A DNA stretch of 64,000 nt from Rhizobium sp. CG5 (GCF_023701945.1 NZ_JABAEF010000013.1:1-64000), one strand, 5' to 3'. Numbered from the stretch's first letter, positions 8,821 through 18,821 are shown. Numbers and translations: made by a program. The notes: generated from the sequence alone by a model not told the origin.

Positions 8821-9669
8821 ATGCAGATCGAATTGATCGAGACCTATCTGGATCTCATGGAGACCCGCAGCTTCAATCGCACGGCCGAACGCCTGAACCT
8901 GACGCAATCGACCATTTCCCATCGCATCCAGGCGCTTGAGACGGCGCTCACCCGCAGGCTGTTCACCCGCAACAAGGGCGGCACGGTCCCGACATCGGCG
9001 GGCCTGCGCTTTCTCGACCATGCCCGCGCGCTGCAGCGCCAGTGGCACGAGGCGGCCAGGGCTGTCGAAAGCGCCGGTGCCTATGAGCATGCCATGCGCA
9101 TCGGTGTGCAGCAGGATGTGGCCGAGCGGCTGGCCGGTCCTTGGCTGGCAGCGATCCGGGCCGATCTTCCGGCGACCTCGATCTATATGGAGGTCGATTA
9201 TTCCGGTCAGATGAACCGGGATCTCGCCAGCGGCGATCTGGACCTTGCCATTCTCTACACGCCGCATCATCTGCCGGATCTGCATTACGAGCGCATCGGC
9301 GAGATGACCTATGTGCTGGTCAGCACCCTGTCGGCGCTGGCCGTGGATCTGCGGGTCGAGACCTATATCTACGCGAACTATTCGCCGGCCTTCGACCGGG
9401 CGCAGCGGCTGGCCTTGCCGCAATTCGTCGGCGCGCCGCTGGCCTCAGGCCAGAATATCGCCATTGCCGGATTGCTGCGCAGTCTCGGCGGTGCCGCCTT
9501 CGTCAGCAAGGCGACGGCGGATGACCTGGTCGAGAGCGGTGCGGCCCAGATCGTTGCCGATGTCGCGCCGATCGCCCAGACGGTCTATGCGGCCACTGGC
9601 ATCCGCACCCGGCATGCGCCGCAGCACCGGCGGATCATCTCGGCCATGGCCGATCTGCTCAACGGTTAG
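8821..9669 (+). CDS. LysR-family transcriptional regulator
   Basis: This 282-residue regulator begins directly with the LysR helix-turn-helix (SFNRTAERLNLTQSTISHRI, about residues 17-36). An effector-binding domain follows. I chose the ATG at 8821 because upstream codons are arginine-rich and non-homologous. It is divergent from the polyamine-transport operon across a 240-base gap, so that operon is its likely target. Its last four bases overlap the end of the convergent DMT-transporter gene. Confidence 0.88.
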   Translation: MQIELIETYLDLMETRSFNRTAERLNLTQSTISHRIQALETALTRRLFTRNKGGTVPTSAGLRFLDHARALQRQWHEAARAVESAGAYEHAMRIGVQQDVAERLAGPWLAAIRADLPATSIYMEVDYSGQMNRDLASGDLDLAILYTPHHLPDLHYERIGEMTYVLVSTLSALAVDLRVETYIYANYSPAFDRAQRLALPQFVGAPLASGQNIAIAGLLRSLGGAAFVSKATADDLVESGAAQIVADVAPIAQTVYAATGIRTRHAPQHRRIISAMADLLNG

Positions 9670-10559
9670 GCATCCAATGCCGCAAGCTCGCGGTTGCGTC
9701 GCAGCACGACATGTTCGCGCCAGGCGGTGAAAATACCGGCCGCGACGACAATCATCGCGCCGACCACCATGTTGAGGCGCAGGGTCTCGCCGAAGACGAC
9801 GACGCCGATGCCCGACGCCAGCACCAGTTGCAGATAGCTGATCGGCTGCACGACGACGGCATTCAGGTTCTGGTAGGCCTTGATCAGCGAGTAATGGCCG
9901 ACGATACCGGTGAAACACAGGAACAGCATCCATTTCCAGTCTTCCGGCGCGATCTCCACCCAGAAGAACGGGCCGGCAAGGGTCAGCGCCACGGCACCGA
10001 CGACGCCAATGTAGAAGAAGCTGGTGGTCGGGCCATCGACGCGGCTGACCAGTCGCGTCGTCAGCCCATAGATCGCGCCGATGAAGGCGACGATCAACGG
10101 CAGCACGACCAGGACATTGAAATCGGCCCCGGTCGGTCCCAGGATCAGCAGCACGCCGCAGAAACCGACGCCGATCGCCGTCCAGCGCCGCCAGCCGACC
10201 TTCTCGCCGAGGATCGGCACGGACAGCAGCGCCACGATCAGTGGGCCGGATGCAAAGATCGCCTGGGATTGCGCCAGCCCAACGAGCGTGAAGGCATTGA
10301 TGGCAATCGGGATCTGCGAGGCCAGCAACAGGCCGCGAAAGATCTGCAGAGCCGGCCGCTTCGACTTTATCGCAACGGTCAGGCCGCCGCGGGCGCGCAT
10401 CGCCAGGAGAATGGCGAAGACGGCAAAGGCCCAGTAGCGGATCATCGCCACGACCACGGCCGGGTAGGCAGCCCCCAGATGTTTGGAGACGCCGTCCTGC
10501 GCAGAAAAGACCACGAACGCAAGCAGGGCGAAAGCGTAACCGATAGCCGTGGATTTCAT
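9666..10559 (-). CDS. EamA/DMT-superfamily transporter
   Basis: A 297-residue inner-membrane protein with ten predicted transmembrane helices in two repeated EamA halves. The first half starts at residue 5 and the second around residue 150 (VAFIGAIYGLTTRLVS). Members export metabolites or take up small solutes; the substrate is not visible here. It is convergent with one LysR gene and divergent from another (start 10806), which may regulate it. Confidence 0.88.
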   Translation of the reverse strand: MKSTAIGYAFALLAFVVFSAQDGVSKHLGAAYPAVVVAMIRYWAFAVFAILLAMRARGGLTVAIKSKRPALQIFRGLLLASQIPIAINAFTLVGLAQSQAIFASGPLIVALLSVPILGEKVGWRRWTAIGVGFCGVLLILGPTGADFNVLVVLPLIVAFIGAIYGLTTRLVSRVDGPTTSFFYIGVVGAVALTLAGPFFWVEIAPEDWKWMLFLCFTGIVGHYSLIKAYQNLNAVVVQPISYLQLVLASGIGVVVFGETLRLNMVVGAMIVVAAGIFTAWREHVVLRRNRELAALDA

Positions 10560-10805
10560 GGGGAGACTTCAGACAATAAAGACGGCACACCACAGGCGTG
10601 CGCACCGCTGGCGGCAGGAATGCGAAACCAGATAGTATACGTCTCTTGATTTTTGCAAAGGCTTTTCCGCGCACGGCTGGGATGCGCGAAACAATCAAGC
10701 GATCACCCGTCGGCGGCGATAGCGGCTGTCATACGGTTTCCATTGCGGAGATCTGCCCCGCAGGCGCCGCTTGCCCTTGGCGTATCCGGCGTGTTCTAAA
10801 AGGCC

Positions 10806-11714
10806 ATGGCCTTCACGCTTCGACAATTGCAGTATTTCGTCGCCGTGGCCGAGCAGGGCTCGGTGACGCGGGCAGCGCAGAACCTGTCGATTTCGCAATC
10901 CTCGGTCACCGAGGCGATCAAGGAGCTGGAGGGCGATCTGAGCGTCGAGCTGTTCGAGCGGCATCCGCGCGGCTTGACGATCACCCACAACGGCCATCAG
11001 TTCCTGCGCCACGCGACGAAAATTCTTGCCACCGTGTCGGATGCGCGCAATTCCTTTTCGATCACCAAGCCGGATGCCGGCGGCACGCTGAACATTGGCG
11101 TGACCTCGCTGGTCGCCGGTTATGTTCTCTCGGATCTTCTGGCCCGCTATCGCCGCGCCTGCCCCGGCGTCGAGGTCAGCGCCATCGAGGACAACGGGTC
11201 CTATCTCGAACACCTGCTGATCGGCGGCGAGCTGGATGTCGCCGTCATGGTGATTTCCAATTTGCGCGATCGCATGGCGCTGCAGGCGGAAATCCTGGAG
11301 ACCTCGCCCTATCGCCTTTGGTTGCCGATGGGCCATCCGCTGGTCTCTGCCGATATCATTTCCGTGGCCGATATCGCCCGCGAGCCGCTGATCATGCTGA
11401 CGGTCGACGAAATCGAGGAGAATACCGGCAAATTGCTGTCGGCACTCGGAGCCCGGCCGCATGTCGCCTTCCGCACCCGGTCCGTCGAGGCGGTGCGCAG
11501 CCTGGTGGCGACCGGGGCCGGCGTGGCACTGCTGCCCGATCTGGTCTATCGGCCCTGGTCGCTGGAAGGCGACCGGATCGAAAGCCGCGATGTGTCTGGC
11601 GCCCTGCCTGTCGTGCAGGTCGGCATGGTCTGGCGCAAGGGATCGAGCCTGCCGCAATCGGCCCGCGATTTCGTCGGCGTCGCCGAGGCACTGCGCTCCG
11701 GAAGACCACGCTGA
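10806..11714 (+). CDS. LysR-family transcriptional regulator
   Basis: This 302-residue protein has an N-terminal LysR helix-turn-helix (SVTRAAQNLSISQSSVTEAI, about residues 20-39) and a two-lobed effector domain of the CynR/CbbR-like type. AAGG lies four bases before the ATG. The divergent DMT transporter is the likely target across a 246-base gap in which I found no clear operator. Its end is only 22 bases from the convergent arsA stop. Confidence 0.88.
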   Translation: MAFTLRQLQYFVAVAEQGSVTRAAQNLSISQSSVTEAIKELEGDLSVELFERHPRGLTITHNGHQFLRHATKILATVSDARNSFSITKPDAGGTLNIGVTSLVAGYVLSDLLARYRRACPGVEVSAIEDNGSYLEHLLIGGELDVAVMVISNLRDRMALQAEILETSPYRLWLPMGHPLVSADIISVADIAREPLIMLTVDEIEENTGKLLSALGARPHVAFRTRSVEAVRSLVATGAGVALLPDLVYRPWSLEGDRIESRDVSGALPVVQVGMVWRKGSSLPQSARDFVGVAEALRSGRPR

Positions 11715-11736
11715 TTGGGCCGGGTTGTGAAGGATC

Positions 11737-13497
11737 TCAGGCTTTCGACAGGTTCGCAAGCTTCTCCACGCCGACCGGCGCTTCGCTGCAAAATCCCAGC
11801 GCATAGACCCGTTTTGCCAGCGTATCGCGAACCCGTTCGATCTGGACGCGCTCGCCCTTCAGCCGGGCCCGCAGCAGCGGATCGCGCGTTCCGGCGGCCG
11901 TCATGCTGCGGTTGATCACCCAGCCATAGGGCTCGATGCCGGCGCGGCGCAGGTCCTCCTGCAGGGCGCCGGCTTCGGAGACGGGCGTGGTCTCCGGCAG
12001 AGCCACAAGAATGACGCGGGTGTAGTCGGGATCCTGCAGCCGCATCAGGGGCGTAATCATCCGGCCGGGTGCATCGGCTTCCAGATGCTGGGTCATCTGC
12101 CGATGATAGGCGCCGGTGGCGTCGAGCAGCAGCAGGGTATGGCCGGTCGGCGCGGTATCGATCACCACGAAGGCGCTGCGCGCCTCGCCGACGACGCGGG
12201 AAAAGGCGTGGAAGACGGCCACTTCCTCGGTGCAGGGCGAGGCAAGGTCTTCCCGCAGCAGGGCCTTGCCATCATCGTCCAAGTCGCGGCCGCGGCTGGC
12301 CATGATCTTGTCGATATAGCGTTTGGTCTCTTCTGCCGGATCGATGCGGTCGACCGTCAGTCCGGGCATCGCGCCATCGACCACGAAGGCGACATGGGCG
12401 GCGGGATCGGTGGTGGTCAAGTGAACGGAATGGCCGCGGGCCGCAAGGCCGACGGCGATGGCGGCCGCAATTGTCGTCTTGCCGACGCCGCCCTTGCCCA
12501 TGACCATCACGAGGCCCTTGGTGCCGGCGGCGATCTCGTCGACCAGGTGCGACAGCCGCGGCAGGTCGATCTCGGCCGGCGCGTCTTCTCCGGCAAGAGC
12601 GGGTATTGCCGCTGCCGGTTTCAGCAAAGCGCGCAGGGCGGGCAGGCCGACCATGTCGAAGGCGAGCAGGGGAACCTCGTCGCGCGGCAGCCGGGCAAGG
12701 CTTGCCGGCATGGCCGACAGCGCCTCGTCCTGTTCGCGCGCAAAGGCGGCAGCGATCGGGTCCGTGGTTTTGCTGGCATGAAACCGTCCGTTGACGGCCA
12801 GCAACTGGTTCGACAGCCCGAGCGCATTGAGTTCGCCGGATGTGCGGGCCGCCTCGCGGATGGCGCCCTTGTCGGCGCGGGTGACCAGGATGATGGTGGT
12901 GCGGGCGGCATCGCCCAGGCATTCCAGGGCTTCGCGGAACCGGTCCTCCTGCATTTTGAGGCCGGAATGGGGACCGAGGCAGGAGGCGCCGCGATCGTTG
13001 TTTTCCAGAAAGCCGGTCCAGGCTTTGGGCAGGCTCAACAGCCGCAAGGTGTGGCCGGTCGGTGCGGTGTCGAAGACGATATGGTCAAAGCCCTGCTCGT
13101 CGCCCGACAGAAGCCCGGCGAATTCGTCGAAGGCGGCGATCTCCGTGGTGCAGGCACCGGACAGCTGTTCCCGGACGGTCGATTTTTCCGTGTCGGTGAC
13201 CGAAGGTCCCAATTGCGCGATGACGCGGCGGCGGTAGTCCTCGGCCGCCTGTTCGGGATCGATGTTCATGGCAAACAGGCCCGGTACGTCGGGCACCGCG
13301 ACAGGGCTGTCGGACAGGGCGACGCCCAGCATCTCGTCTAGATTGGAGGCGGGGTCGGTGCTGACCAGCAGGATGCGCAGGCCGCGGTCGGCGAGTGCTA
13401 TGGCACTGGCGCAGCTCAGCGAGGTCTTGCCGACGCCGCCCTTGCCGGTGAAGAACAGGTATTTCGTCGGAGCGTTCAAGGCGCGGAACGAAGCCAT
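11737..13497 (-). CDS. arsA: Arsenite/antimonite efflux ATPase subunit ArsA
   Basis: This 586-residue protein has the two-halved ArsA architecture, with P-loops GKGGVGKTS at 18-26 and GKGGVGKTT near 335. Two DTAPTGHT signal-transduction motifs are present. The three metalloid-binding cysteines of E. coli R773 ArsA are conserved by position and context: Cys116 (GACTTEIAAF), Cys173 (GASCLGP) and Cys422 (SPCTEEVAVF). ArsA drives As(III)/Sb(III) extrusion with a membrane partner such as ArsB, but no arsB, acr3, arsC, arsD or arsR lies in this window. The ATG at 13497 was chosen because it starts the conserved fold. Confidence 0.92.
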   Translation of the reverse strand: MASFRALNAPTKYLFFTGKGGVGKTSLSCASAIALADRGLRILLVSTDPASNLDEMLGVALSDSPVAVPDVPGLFAMNIDPEQAAEDYRRRVIAQLGPSVTDTEKSTVREQLSGACTTEIAAFDEFAGLLSGDEQGFDHIVFDTAPTGHTLRLLSLPKAWTGFLENNDRGASCLGPHSGLKMQEDRFREALECLGDAARTTIILVTRADKGAIREAARTSGELNALGLSNQLLAVNGRFHASKTTDPIAAAFAREQDEALSAMPASLARLPRDEVPLLAFDMVGLPALRALLKPAAAIPALAGEDAPAEIDLPRLSHLVDEIAAGTKGLVMVMGKGGVGKTTIAAAIAVGLAARGHSVHLTTTDPAAHVAFVVDGAMPGLTVDRIDPAEETKRYIDKIMASRGRDLDDDGKALLREDLASPCTEEVAVFHAFSRVVGEARSAFVVIDTAPTGHTLLLLDATGAYHRQMTQHLEADAPGRMITPLMRLQDPDYTRVILVALPETTPVSEAGALQEDLRRAGIEPYGWVINRSMTAAGTRDPLLRARLKGERVQIERVRDTLAKRVYALGFCSEAPVGVEKLANLSKA

Positions 13498-13593
13498 CGC
13501 ACATTCTCTTCCAGCTTGCGAGTGTTGGCTGTACCCTATCACCGGGCCTGCGACCGCGACTTGATCTTTCGCAAGGGATACCAAGGCAAACTA

Positions 13594-13608
13594 ATCGAAG
13601 TCTTCGAT
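13594..13608. promoter_or_regulatory. Perfect palindrome between arsA and the FAD dehydrogenase genes
   Basis: ATCGAAGTCTTCGAT is a 7-1-7 perfect inverted repeat in the divergent gap, 97 bases before arsA and 76 bases before the dehydrogenase gene. Its position fits an operator for either transcript. No regulator is encoded next to it, so this is an inference from symmetry alone. Confidence 0.4.
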
Positions 13609-13683
13609 CAATAAAGCGGTTTTGCGTGGCTTGATGACTGTCAGTTTCGGCGTCACAACTTCTCCCAAAACAAGGGAGCAGTC

Positions 13684-16131
13684 ATGTCAGGTTTGCCGTC
13701 GCATGCGCGCGTCGTGATCATCGGAGGCGGGGCTGTCGGGGCCTCCTGTCTCTACCATCTGGCCAAGGCCGGCTGGAGCGATTGCGTGCTTCTGGAGAAG
13801 AACGAGCTGACGGCGGGCTCGACCTGGCATGCGGCCGGCAATGTGCCAACCTTTTCGTCGTCGTGGTCGATCATGAACATGCAGCGCTATTCCGCCGCGC
13901 TCTACCGCGAGCTGGGCACGCTGGTCGATTATCCGATGAACTATCACGTCACCGGCTCGGTGCGGCTTGGCCATTCCAAGGAGCGGCTGCAGGAGTTCAA
14001 GCGCGTCGTCGGCATGGGCCGCTACCAGGGCATGGATCTCGACATCCTGTCGCCGGACGAGATCAGATCGAAATATCCCTTCGTCGAGACTCACGACCTG
14101 ACCGGGGCGCTTTATGACCCTTACGACGGCGATATCGATCCGGCACAGCTGACCCAGGCGCTGGCCAAGGGCGCGCGCGATCTGGGCGCAAAAATCTTCC
14201 GCTTCTGTCCCGCCACCGGCGTGCGCCGGGACAATGACGAGTGGGTGATCTCGACGCCGCAGGGCGAGATCCGTTGCGAGAAGGTGGTCAACGCCGCCGG
14301 CTATTATGCGCGCGAAGTAGGCAAATGGTTCGGCCGGGACGTGCCGATGATGGTGATGAGCCATCAATATATGCTGTTTGAGGAAATCCCCGAGCTGGCG
14401 GCCTGGTCCAGGGAGGTCGGGCACAAGCTGCCGCTTTTGCGCGATGTCGACAGTTCCTATTACCTGCGCCAGGAAAAGACCGGCATGAATCTCGGTCCCT
14501 ACGAGAAGAACTGCAAGGCGCACTGGATCACGCCGGACGATCCGATGCCGGAGGATTTTTCGTTCCAGCTGTTTCCCGACGATCTGGAGCGGCTGGAATG
14601 GTATCTGAACGATGCCGTCGAGCGGGTGCCGATCCTCGGCACCGCGGGTCTTTCCAAGATGATCAACGGCCCGATCCCCTATGCTCCGGACGGCAATCCG
14701 CTGATCGGCCCGATGCCGGGCGTGCCGAACGCATTCGAGGCCTGCGTCTTCACCTTCGGCATCTGCCAGGCCGGCGGGGCCGGCAAGGTGCTGGCCGAAT
14801 GGGTGACGGAGGGTCAGACCGAGTGGGACATGTGGTCCTGCGATCCGCGCCGGTTTACCAGCTTTGCGACCCAGGATTATTGCGTGGCCAAGGGCATGGA
14901 AATCTATGGCCATGAATATGCGATGCATTTCCCCAAGCACGCCTGGCCGGCCGGCCGCAACCGCAAGCTCTCGCCGATCCACGACCGGATCGCAGCACTC
15001 GGCGCGCAGTTCAAGCCCTATAACGGCTGGGAGCGTGCCAGCTGGTATGCCAGGCCGGGCGACGATACGTCGGAGGCCTCCACCCAGACCTGGAACCGGG
15101 CAGGCCCCTGGGCGGCGCGGATCGAGGAGGAATGTCTGGCGGTGACCAGCGCTGCCGGCATTCTCGATCTGCCCGGCTTTTCGCGCTATCGGCTGAAGGG
15201 CGAGGGCGCGCGCGCCTGGCTGCTAACACTCACCACCGGCAAGGTGCCGAAGCCCGGCCGCATCGGACTTGCCTATTTTTCCGACGACCAGGGCCGCATC
15301 GTCACGGAAATGTCGGTCATGGCGCTGGAGGAGGATGTCTTCTTCCTGATCACGGCGGCCACGGCCCAGTGGCACGATTTCGAATGGCTGCAGAAACACC
15401 TGCCCGCAGATGCGGGTTTCACGCTCGATGACGTGACCGAGGATTTCACCTGCCAGATCCTGCCCGGCCCCAAGTCGCGCGATATACTCGCCGAGGTCTG
15501 CGACGCCGATCTCGCCAGGGGCTGGCTGACCCATCAGAGCTGCCAGATCGCCGGGCGCTGGTGCCAGCTGGTGCGCGTGTCGTTTGCCGGCGAGCTCGGC
15601 TGGGAAATCCATACGAAAATCGATGACACCGCCGTGATCTTCGACGCTGTCTGGGCGGCGGGGCAAAAGCACGGGCTGAAACCCTTCGGCATGGAGGCGC
15701 TGGATTCGCTGCGCATCGAGAAGGGCTATCGCGCCTGGAAGGGCGATCTGTCGACCGATTACAGCATCCTGCAGGGCGGGCTGGAACGCTTCATCGACTG
15801 GAGCAAGCCGGATTTTAAAGGCAAGGCGGCATTGGAGCGCGAGAAGCAGCAGGGGCTGTCGAAGCGGTTTGTGACGCTGGTGGTCGAGGCCGGCGATTGC
15901 GACGCGCCTTACATGTCGACGCTCTGGCACGGTGGTCAGGTGGTCGGCGAGACGACCTCGGGCAATTGGGGCTACCGGGTCGGCAAGTCCATTGCGCTTG
16001 GCATGTTGCGGGCCGATCTGGCCGTGCCGGGCACGGAGATCGAGGTGGAGATCTTCGGCGAGCGCTTCAAGGCCGTCGTCCAGGCCGACCAGCCGCTGTT
16101 TGATCCCCAGAATGAAAGACTGCGCGCATGA
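13684..16131 (+). CDS. FAD-dependent dehydrogenase with GcvT domain (dimethylglycine/sarcosine dehydrogenase-like)
   Basis: This 815-residue protein joins an N-terminal DAO-type FAD oxidoreductase (VVIIGGGAVGASCLYHLAKAG, dinucleotide fold, residues 10-30) to a C-terminal aminomethyltransferase-like domain (about 440-805). His49 in GSTWHAAG matches the histidine that carries covalent FAD in DMGDH and sarcosine dehydrogenase. The GcvT part would pass the released one-carbon unit to tetrahydrofolate. It overlaps the next gene by ATGA and is clearly its paralogue. Demethylation of an N-methyl amino compound is likely; the substrate is not fixed by sequence. Confidence 0.85.
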   Translation: MSGLPSHARVVIIGGGAVGASCLYHLAKAGWSDCVLLEKNELTAGSTWHAAGNVPTFSSSWSIMNMQRYSAALYRELGTLVDYPMNYHVTGSVRLGHSKERLQEFKRVVGMGRYQGMDLDILSPDEIRSKYPFVETHDLTGALYDPYDGDIDPAQLTQALAKGARDLGAKIFRFCPATGVRRDNDEWVISTPQGEIRCEKVVNAAGYYAREVGKWFGRDVPMMVMSHQYMLFEEIPELAAWSREVGHKLPLLRDVDSSYYLRQEKTGMNLGPYEKNCKAHWITPDDPMPEDFSFQLFPDDLERLEWYLNDAVERVPILGTAGLSKMINGPIPYAPDGNPLIGPMPGVPNAFEACVFTFGICQAGGAGKVLAEWVTEGQTEWDMWSCDPRRFTSFATQDYCVAKGMEIYGHEYAMHFPKHAWPAGRNRKLSPIHDRIAALGAQFKPYNGWERASWYARPGDDTSEASTQTWNRAGPWAARIEEECLAVTSAAGILDLPGFSRYRLKGEGARAWLLTLTTGKVPKPGRIGLAYFSDDQGRIVTEMSVMALEEDVFFLITAATAQWHDFEWLQKHLPADAGFTLDDVTEDFTCQILPGPKSRDILAEVCDADLARGWLTHQSCQIAGRWCQLVRVSFAGELGWEIHTKIDDTAVIFDAVWAAGQKHGLKPFGMEALDSLRIEKGYRAWKGDLSTDYSILQGGLERFIDWSKPDFKGKAALEREKQQGLSKRFVTLVVEAGDCDAPYMSTLWHGGQVVGETTSGNWGYRVGKSIALGMLRADLAVPGTEIEVEIFGERFKAVVQADQPLFDPQNERLRA

Positions 16132-18575
16132 CCAAGGCCATCCCCAAAAAGGCGAGAGCGGTGATCATCGGCGGCGGCGTGTCGGGCTGCTCGGTTGCCT
16201 ATCACCTGGCCAAGCTCGGCTGGACCGATGTGGTGCTGCTGGAGCGCAAGCAGCTGACATCAGGCACGACCTGGCATGCGGCCGGGCTGATCGGCCAGCT
16301 GCGCGGCAGCCAGAACATGACGCGGCTCGCCAAATATTCGCGCGATCTCTATGTGCGGCTGGAGGAAGAGACCGGCATCGGCACCGGCATGAAGCAGAAC
16401 GGATCGATCACCGTGGCGCTGACCGCTGAGCGCCGCGAAGAAATCTACCGCCAGGCCTCGCTGGCCCGCGCCTTCAATATCGACGTGCGCGAGATTTCGC
16501 CGGACGAGGTCAAGGCGATGTATCCGCATCTCAACGTCTCCGACGTGGTGGCCGCCGTGCATCTGCCGCTCGACGGCCAGTGCGATCCGGCCAATATCGC
16601 CATGGCGCTGGCCAAGGGGGCGCGCCAGAGCGGGGCTTCGATCATCGAGGGCGTCAAGGTGACCGCGGTTCTCCAAAAGGATGGCCGCGTCACCGGCGTT
16701 GCCTGCGAGCAGAATGGCGAGAGCACTGTCATCGAGACGGAGCATGTGGTCAACGCGGCCGGCATGTGGGGGCGGACGCTCGCCAATATGTCCGGGGTGA
16801 CGCTGCCGCTGCATGCCTGCGAGCATTTCTACATCGTCACGGAGCCGGTGGCGGGCCTCAAACAGTTGCCGGTGCTGCGCGTGCCGGACGAGTGCGCCTA
16901 TTACAAGGAGGATGCCGGCAAGATGCTGCTCGGCGCCTTCGAGCCTGTCGCCAAGCCCTGGGGCATGGAGGGCATAAGCGAGGACTTCTGCTTCGACCAG
17001 CTGCCGGAGGATTTCGATCATTTCCAGCCGATCCTCGAGCAGGCGATCAACCGCATGCCGATGCTGGAAACCGCCGGCATCCATACTTTCTTCAACGGTC
17101 CGGAGAGTTTTACGCCCGACGACCGCTACTATCTCGGCGAGGCGCCGGAGCTGAAGAACTATTGGGTGGCGGCCGGCTACAATTCCATCGGCATCGTCTC
17201 GTCCGGCGGCGCCGGCATGGCGCTGGCGCAGTGGATGAACGACGGCGAGCCGCCGTTCGATCTGTGGGAGGTCGATATCCGCCGGGCGCAGCCATTCCAG
17301 AAGAACCGCAGCTATCTGAAGGAGCGCGTTACCGAGACGCTCGGTCTGCTCTATGCCGATCACTTTCCCTATCGCCAGATGGCCACCGCCCGCGGTGTCC
17401 GCCGTTCGCCGATCCATGAGCATCTGAAACGCCGTGGCGCGGTGTTCGGCGAGGTGGCCGGCTGGGAGCGGGCCAACTGGTTTGCCAGAGACGGCCAGGA
17501 GCGCGAATACCGCTACAGCTGGAAGCGGCAGAACTGGTTTTTGAACCAGCGCGACGAACATCTGGCGGTGCGCGGCGGTGTCGGCCTGTTCGACATGACC
17601 TCGTTCGGCAAGATCCGTATCGAAGGCCGCGACGCGCTGCCCTTCCTGCAGAGACTTTGTGCCAACCAGATGGACGTGGCCGCCGGCCGCATCGTCTATA
17701 CGCAGATGCTCAATGCGAAAGGCGGCATCGAGAGCGACCTGACCGTGACGCGGTTGTCGGAGACCGCCTTCCTCGCCGTCGTGCCCGGCGCTACCCTGCA
17801 GCGCGACCTTGCCTGGTTGCGGAGGCATATCGGCGATGCCTTCGTGGTGGTGACCGACCTGACCGCATCGGAATCGGTGCTGTGCGTCATGGGGCCGAAA
17901 TCGCGCGATCTGCTGCAGAAGGTCAGCCCCAACGATTTTTCCAATGCCGCCCATCCGTTCGGCACGGCGCGGGAGATCGAGATCGGCATGGGGCTCGCCC
18001 GCGCCCATCGCGTTACCTATGTCGGCGAACTCGGTTGGGAGCTGTATGTCCCGACCGACCAGACGGCGCATGTGTTCGAGGCGCTGGAGGAGGCGGGCTC
18101 GCAAGTCGGCCTTAAACTCTGCGGCCTGCATACGCTGGACAGTTGCCGCATCGAAAAGGCGTTCCGCCATTTCGGCCACGATATTACCGATGAGGATCAT
18201 GTGCTGGAGGCCGGGCTCGGCTTTGCGGTGAAGACGGCCAAGGGCGATTTCATCGGCCGTGATGCGGTGCTGGCCAAGCAGGAGGCAGGTCTCGACCGCC
18301 GGCTGGTGCAATTCCGCCTGACCGATCCCGAACCGCTTTTGTTCCACAACGAGGCGGTGGTGCGTGACGGGAAGATCGTCGGCACGGTCACCTCCGGCAA
18401 TTACGGCCACCACCTCGGCGGCGCCATCGGCCTTGGCTATGTGCCCTGTGCCGGCGAGAGCGAGGCGGATGTGCTGAGCTCAACCTACGAGATCGAGATT
18501 GCCGGCGTGCGGGTAAAGGCGGAGGCGTCGTTGACGCCGATGTATGATCCGAGGGCGGAAAGGGTGAGGGCATGA
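16128..18575 (+). CDS. FAD-dependent dehydrogenase with GcvT domain, second paralogue
   Basis: It is 815 residues, exactly the same length as its upstream neighbour, and has the same layout: FAD fold (AVIIGGGVSGCSVAYHLAKLG), covalent-FAD histidine His50 in GTTWHAAGL, and a C-terminal GcvT domain from about residue 440. The active-site surroundings differ between the copies (here GLIGQLRGSQNMTRLAKYS, upstream GNVPTFSSSWSIMNMQRYS). Different substrates are therefore likely, for example dimethylglycine and sarcosine or another methylated amine. The ATGA overlap implies coupled translation. Confidence 0.87.
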   Translation: MTKAIPKKARAVIIGGGVSGCSVAYHLAKLGWTDVVLLERKQLTSGTTWHAAGLIGQLRGSQNMTRLAKYSRDLYVRLEEETGIGTGMKQNGSITVALTAERREEIYRQASLARAFNIDVREISPDEVKAMYPHLNVSDVVAAVHLPLDGQCDPANIAMALAKGARQSGASIIEGVKVTAVLQKDGRVTGVACEQNGESTVIETEHVVNAAGMWGRTLANMSGVTLPLHACEHFYIVTEPVAGLKQLPVLRVPDECAYYKEDAGKMLLGAFEPVAKPWGMEGISEDFCFDQLPEDFDHFQPILEQAINRMPMLETAGIHTFFNGPESFTPDDRYYLGEAPELKNYWVAAGYNSIGIVSSGGAGMALAQWMNDGEPPFDLWEVDIRRAQPFQKNRSYLKERVTETLGLLYADHFPYRQMATARGVRRSPIHEHLKRRGAVFGEVAGWERANWFARDGQEREYRYSWKRQNWFLNQRDEHLAVRGGVGLFDMTSFGKIRIEGRDALPFLQRLCANQMDVAAGRIVYTQMLNAKGGIESDLTVTRLSETAFLAVVPGATLQRDLAWLRRHIGDAFVVVTDLTASESVLCVMGPKSRDLLQKVSPNDFSNAAHPFGTAREIEIGMGLARAHRVTYVGELGWELYVPTDQTAHVFEALEEAGSQVGLKLCGLHTLDSCRIEKAFRHFGHDITDEDHVLEAGLGFAVKTAKGDFIGRDAVLAKQEAGLDRRLVQFRLTDPEPLLFHNEAVVRDGKIVGTVTSGNYGHHLGGAIGLGYVPCAGESEADVLSSTYEIEIAGVRVKAEASLTPMYDPRAERVRA

Positions 18576-18604
18576 TGCAGGACACACCGGCGTTTGCCGG
18601 GGCT

Positions 18605-18788
18605 ACCCCCCTCTGTCACTCCGTGACATCTCCCCCTCAAGGGGGGAGATTGACCGCAATCGCTGCGGCTCATGCCACTTATCATCGCTCAACGCCCGTT
18701 CAGTCGGTTGTTGTTGGACAGAAAATTATCCGCAATCGCCCGATCTCCCCCCTTGAGGGGGAGATGTCACGAAGTGACAGAGGGGGGT
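18605..18788. repeat. Composite inverted repeat, 184 bp (family copy 1)
   Basis: Two 46-base arms (18605-18650 and 18743-18788) are inverted repeats with one mismatch. Each arm holds two small hairpins: TGTCAC/GTGACA and CTCCCCC-TCAA-GGGGGGAG. The centre of about 92 bases is unique. Two more copies lie at 26713-26887 and 46271-46414. The copy separates the paired dehydrogenase genes from the Rieske gene and has no coding content. Confidence 0.88.
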
Positions 18789-18821
18789 GCGCCGCAGGCT
18801 CGTCAATTTGGAGACATTCCC

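Noticed and set aside
16260..18413. 717-codon open frame antisense to the second FAD-GcvT gene
   Set aside because: No family motif, His/Arg-rich composition, and it lies entirely inside a clear enzyme gene.
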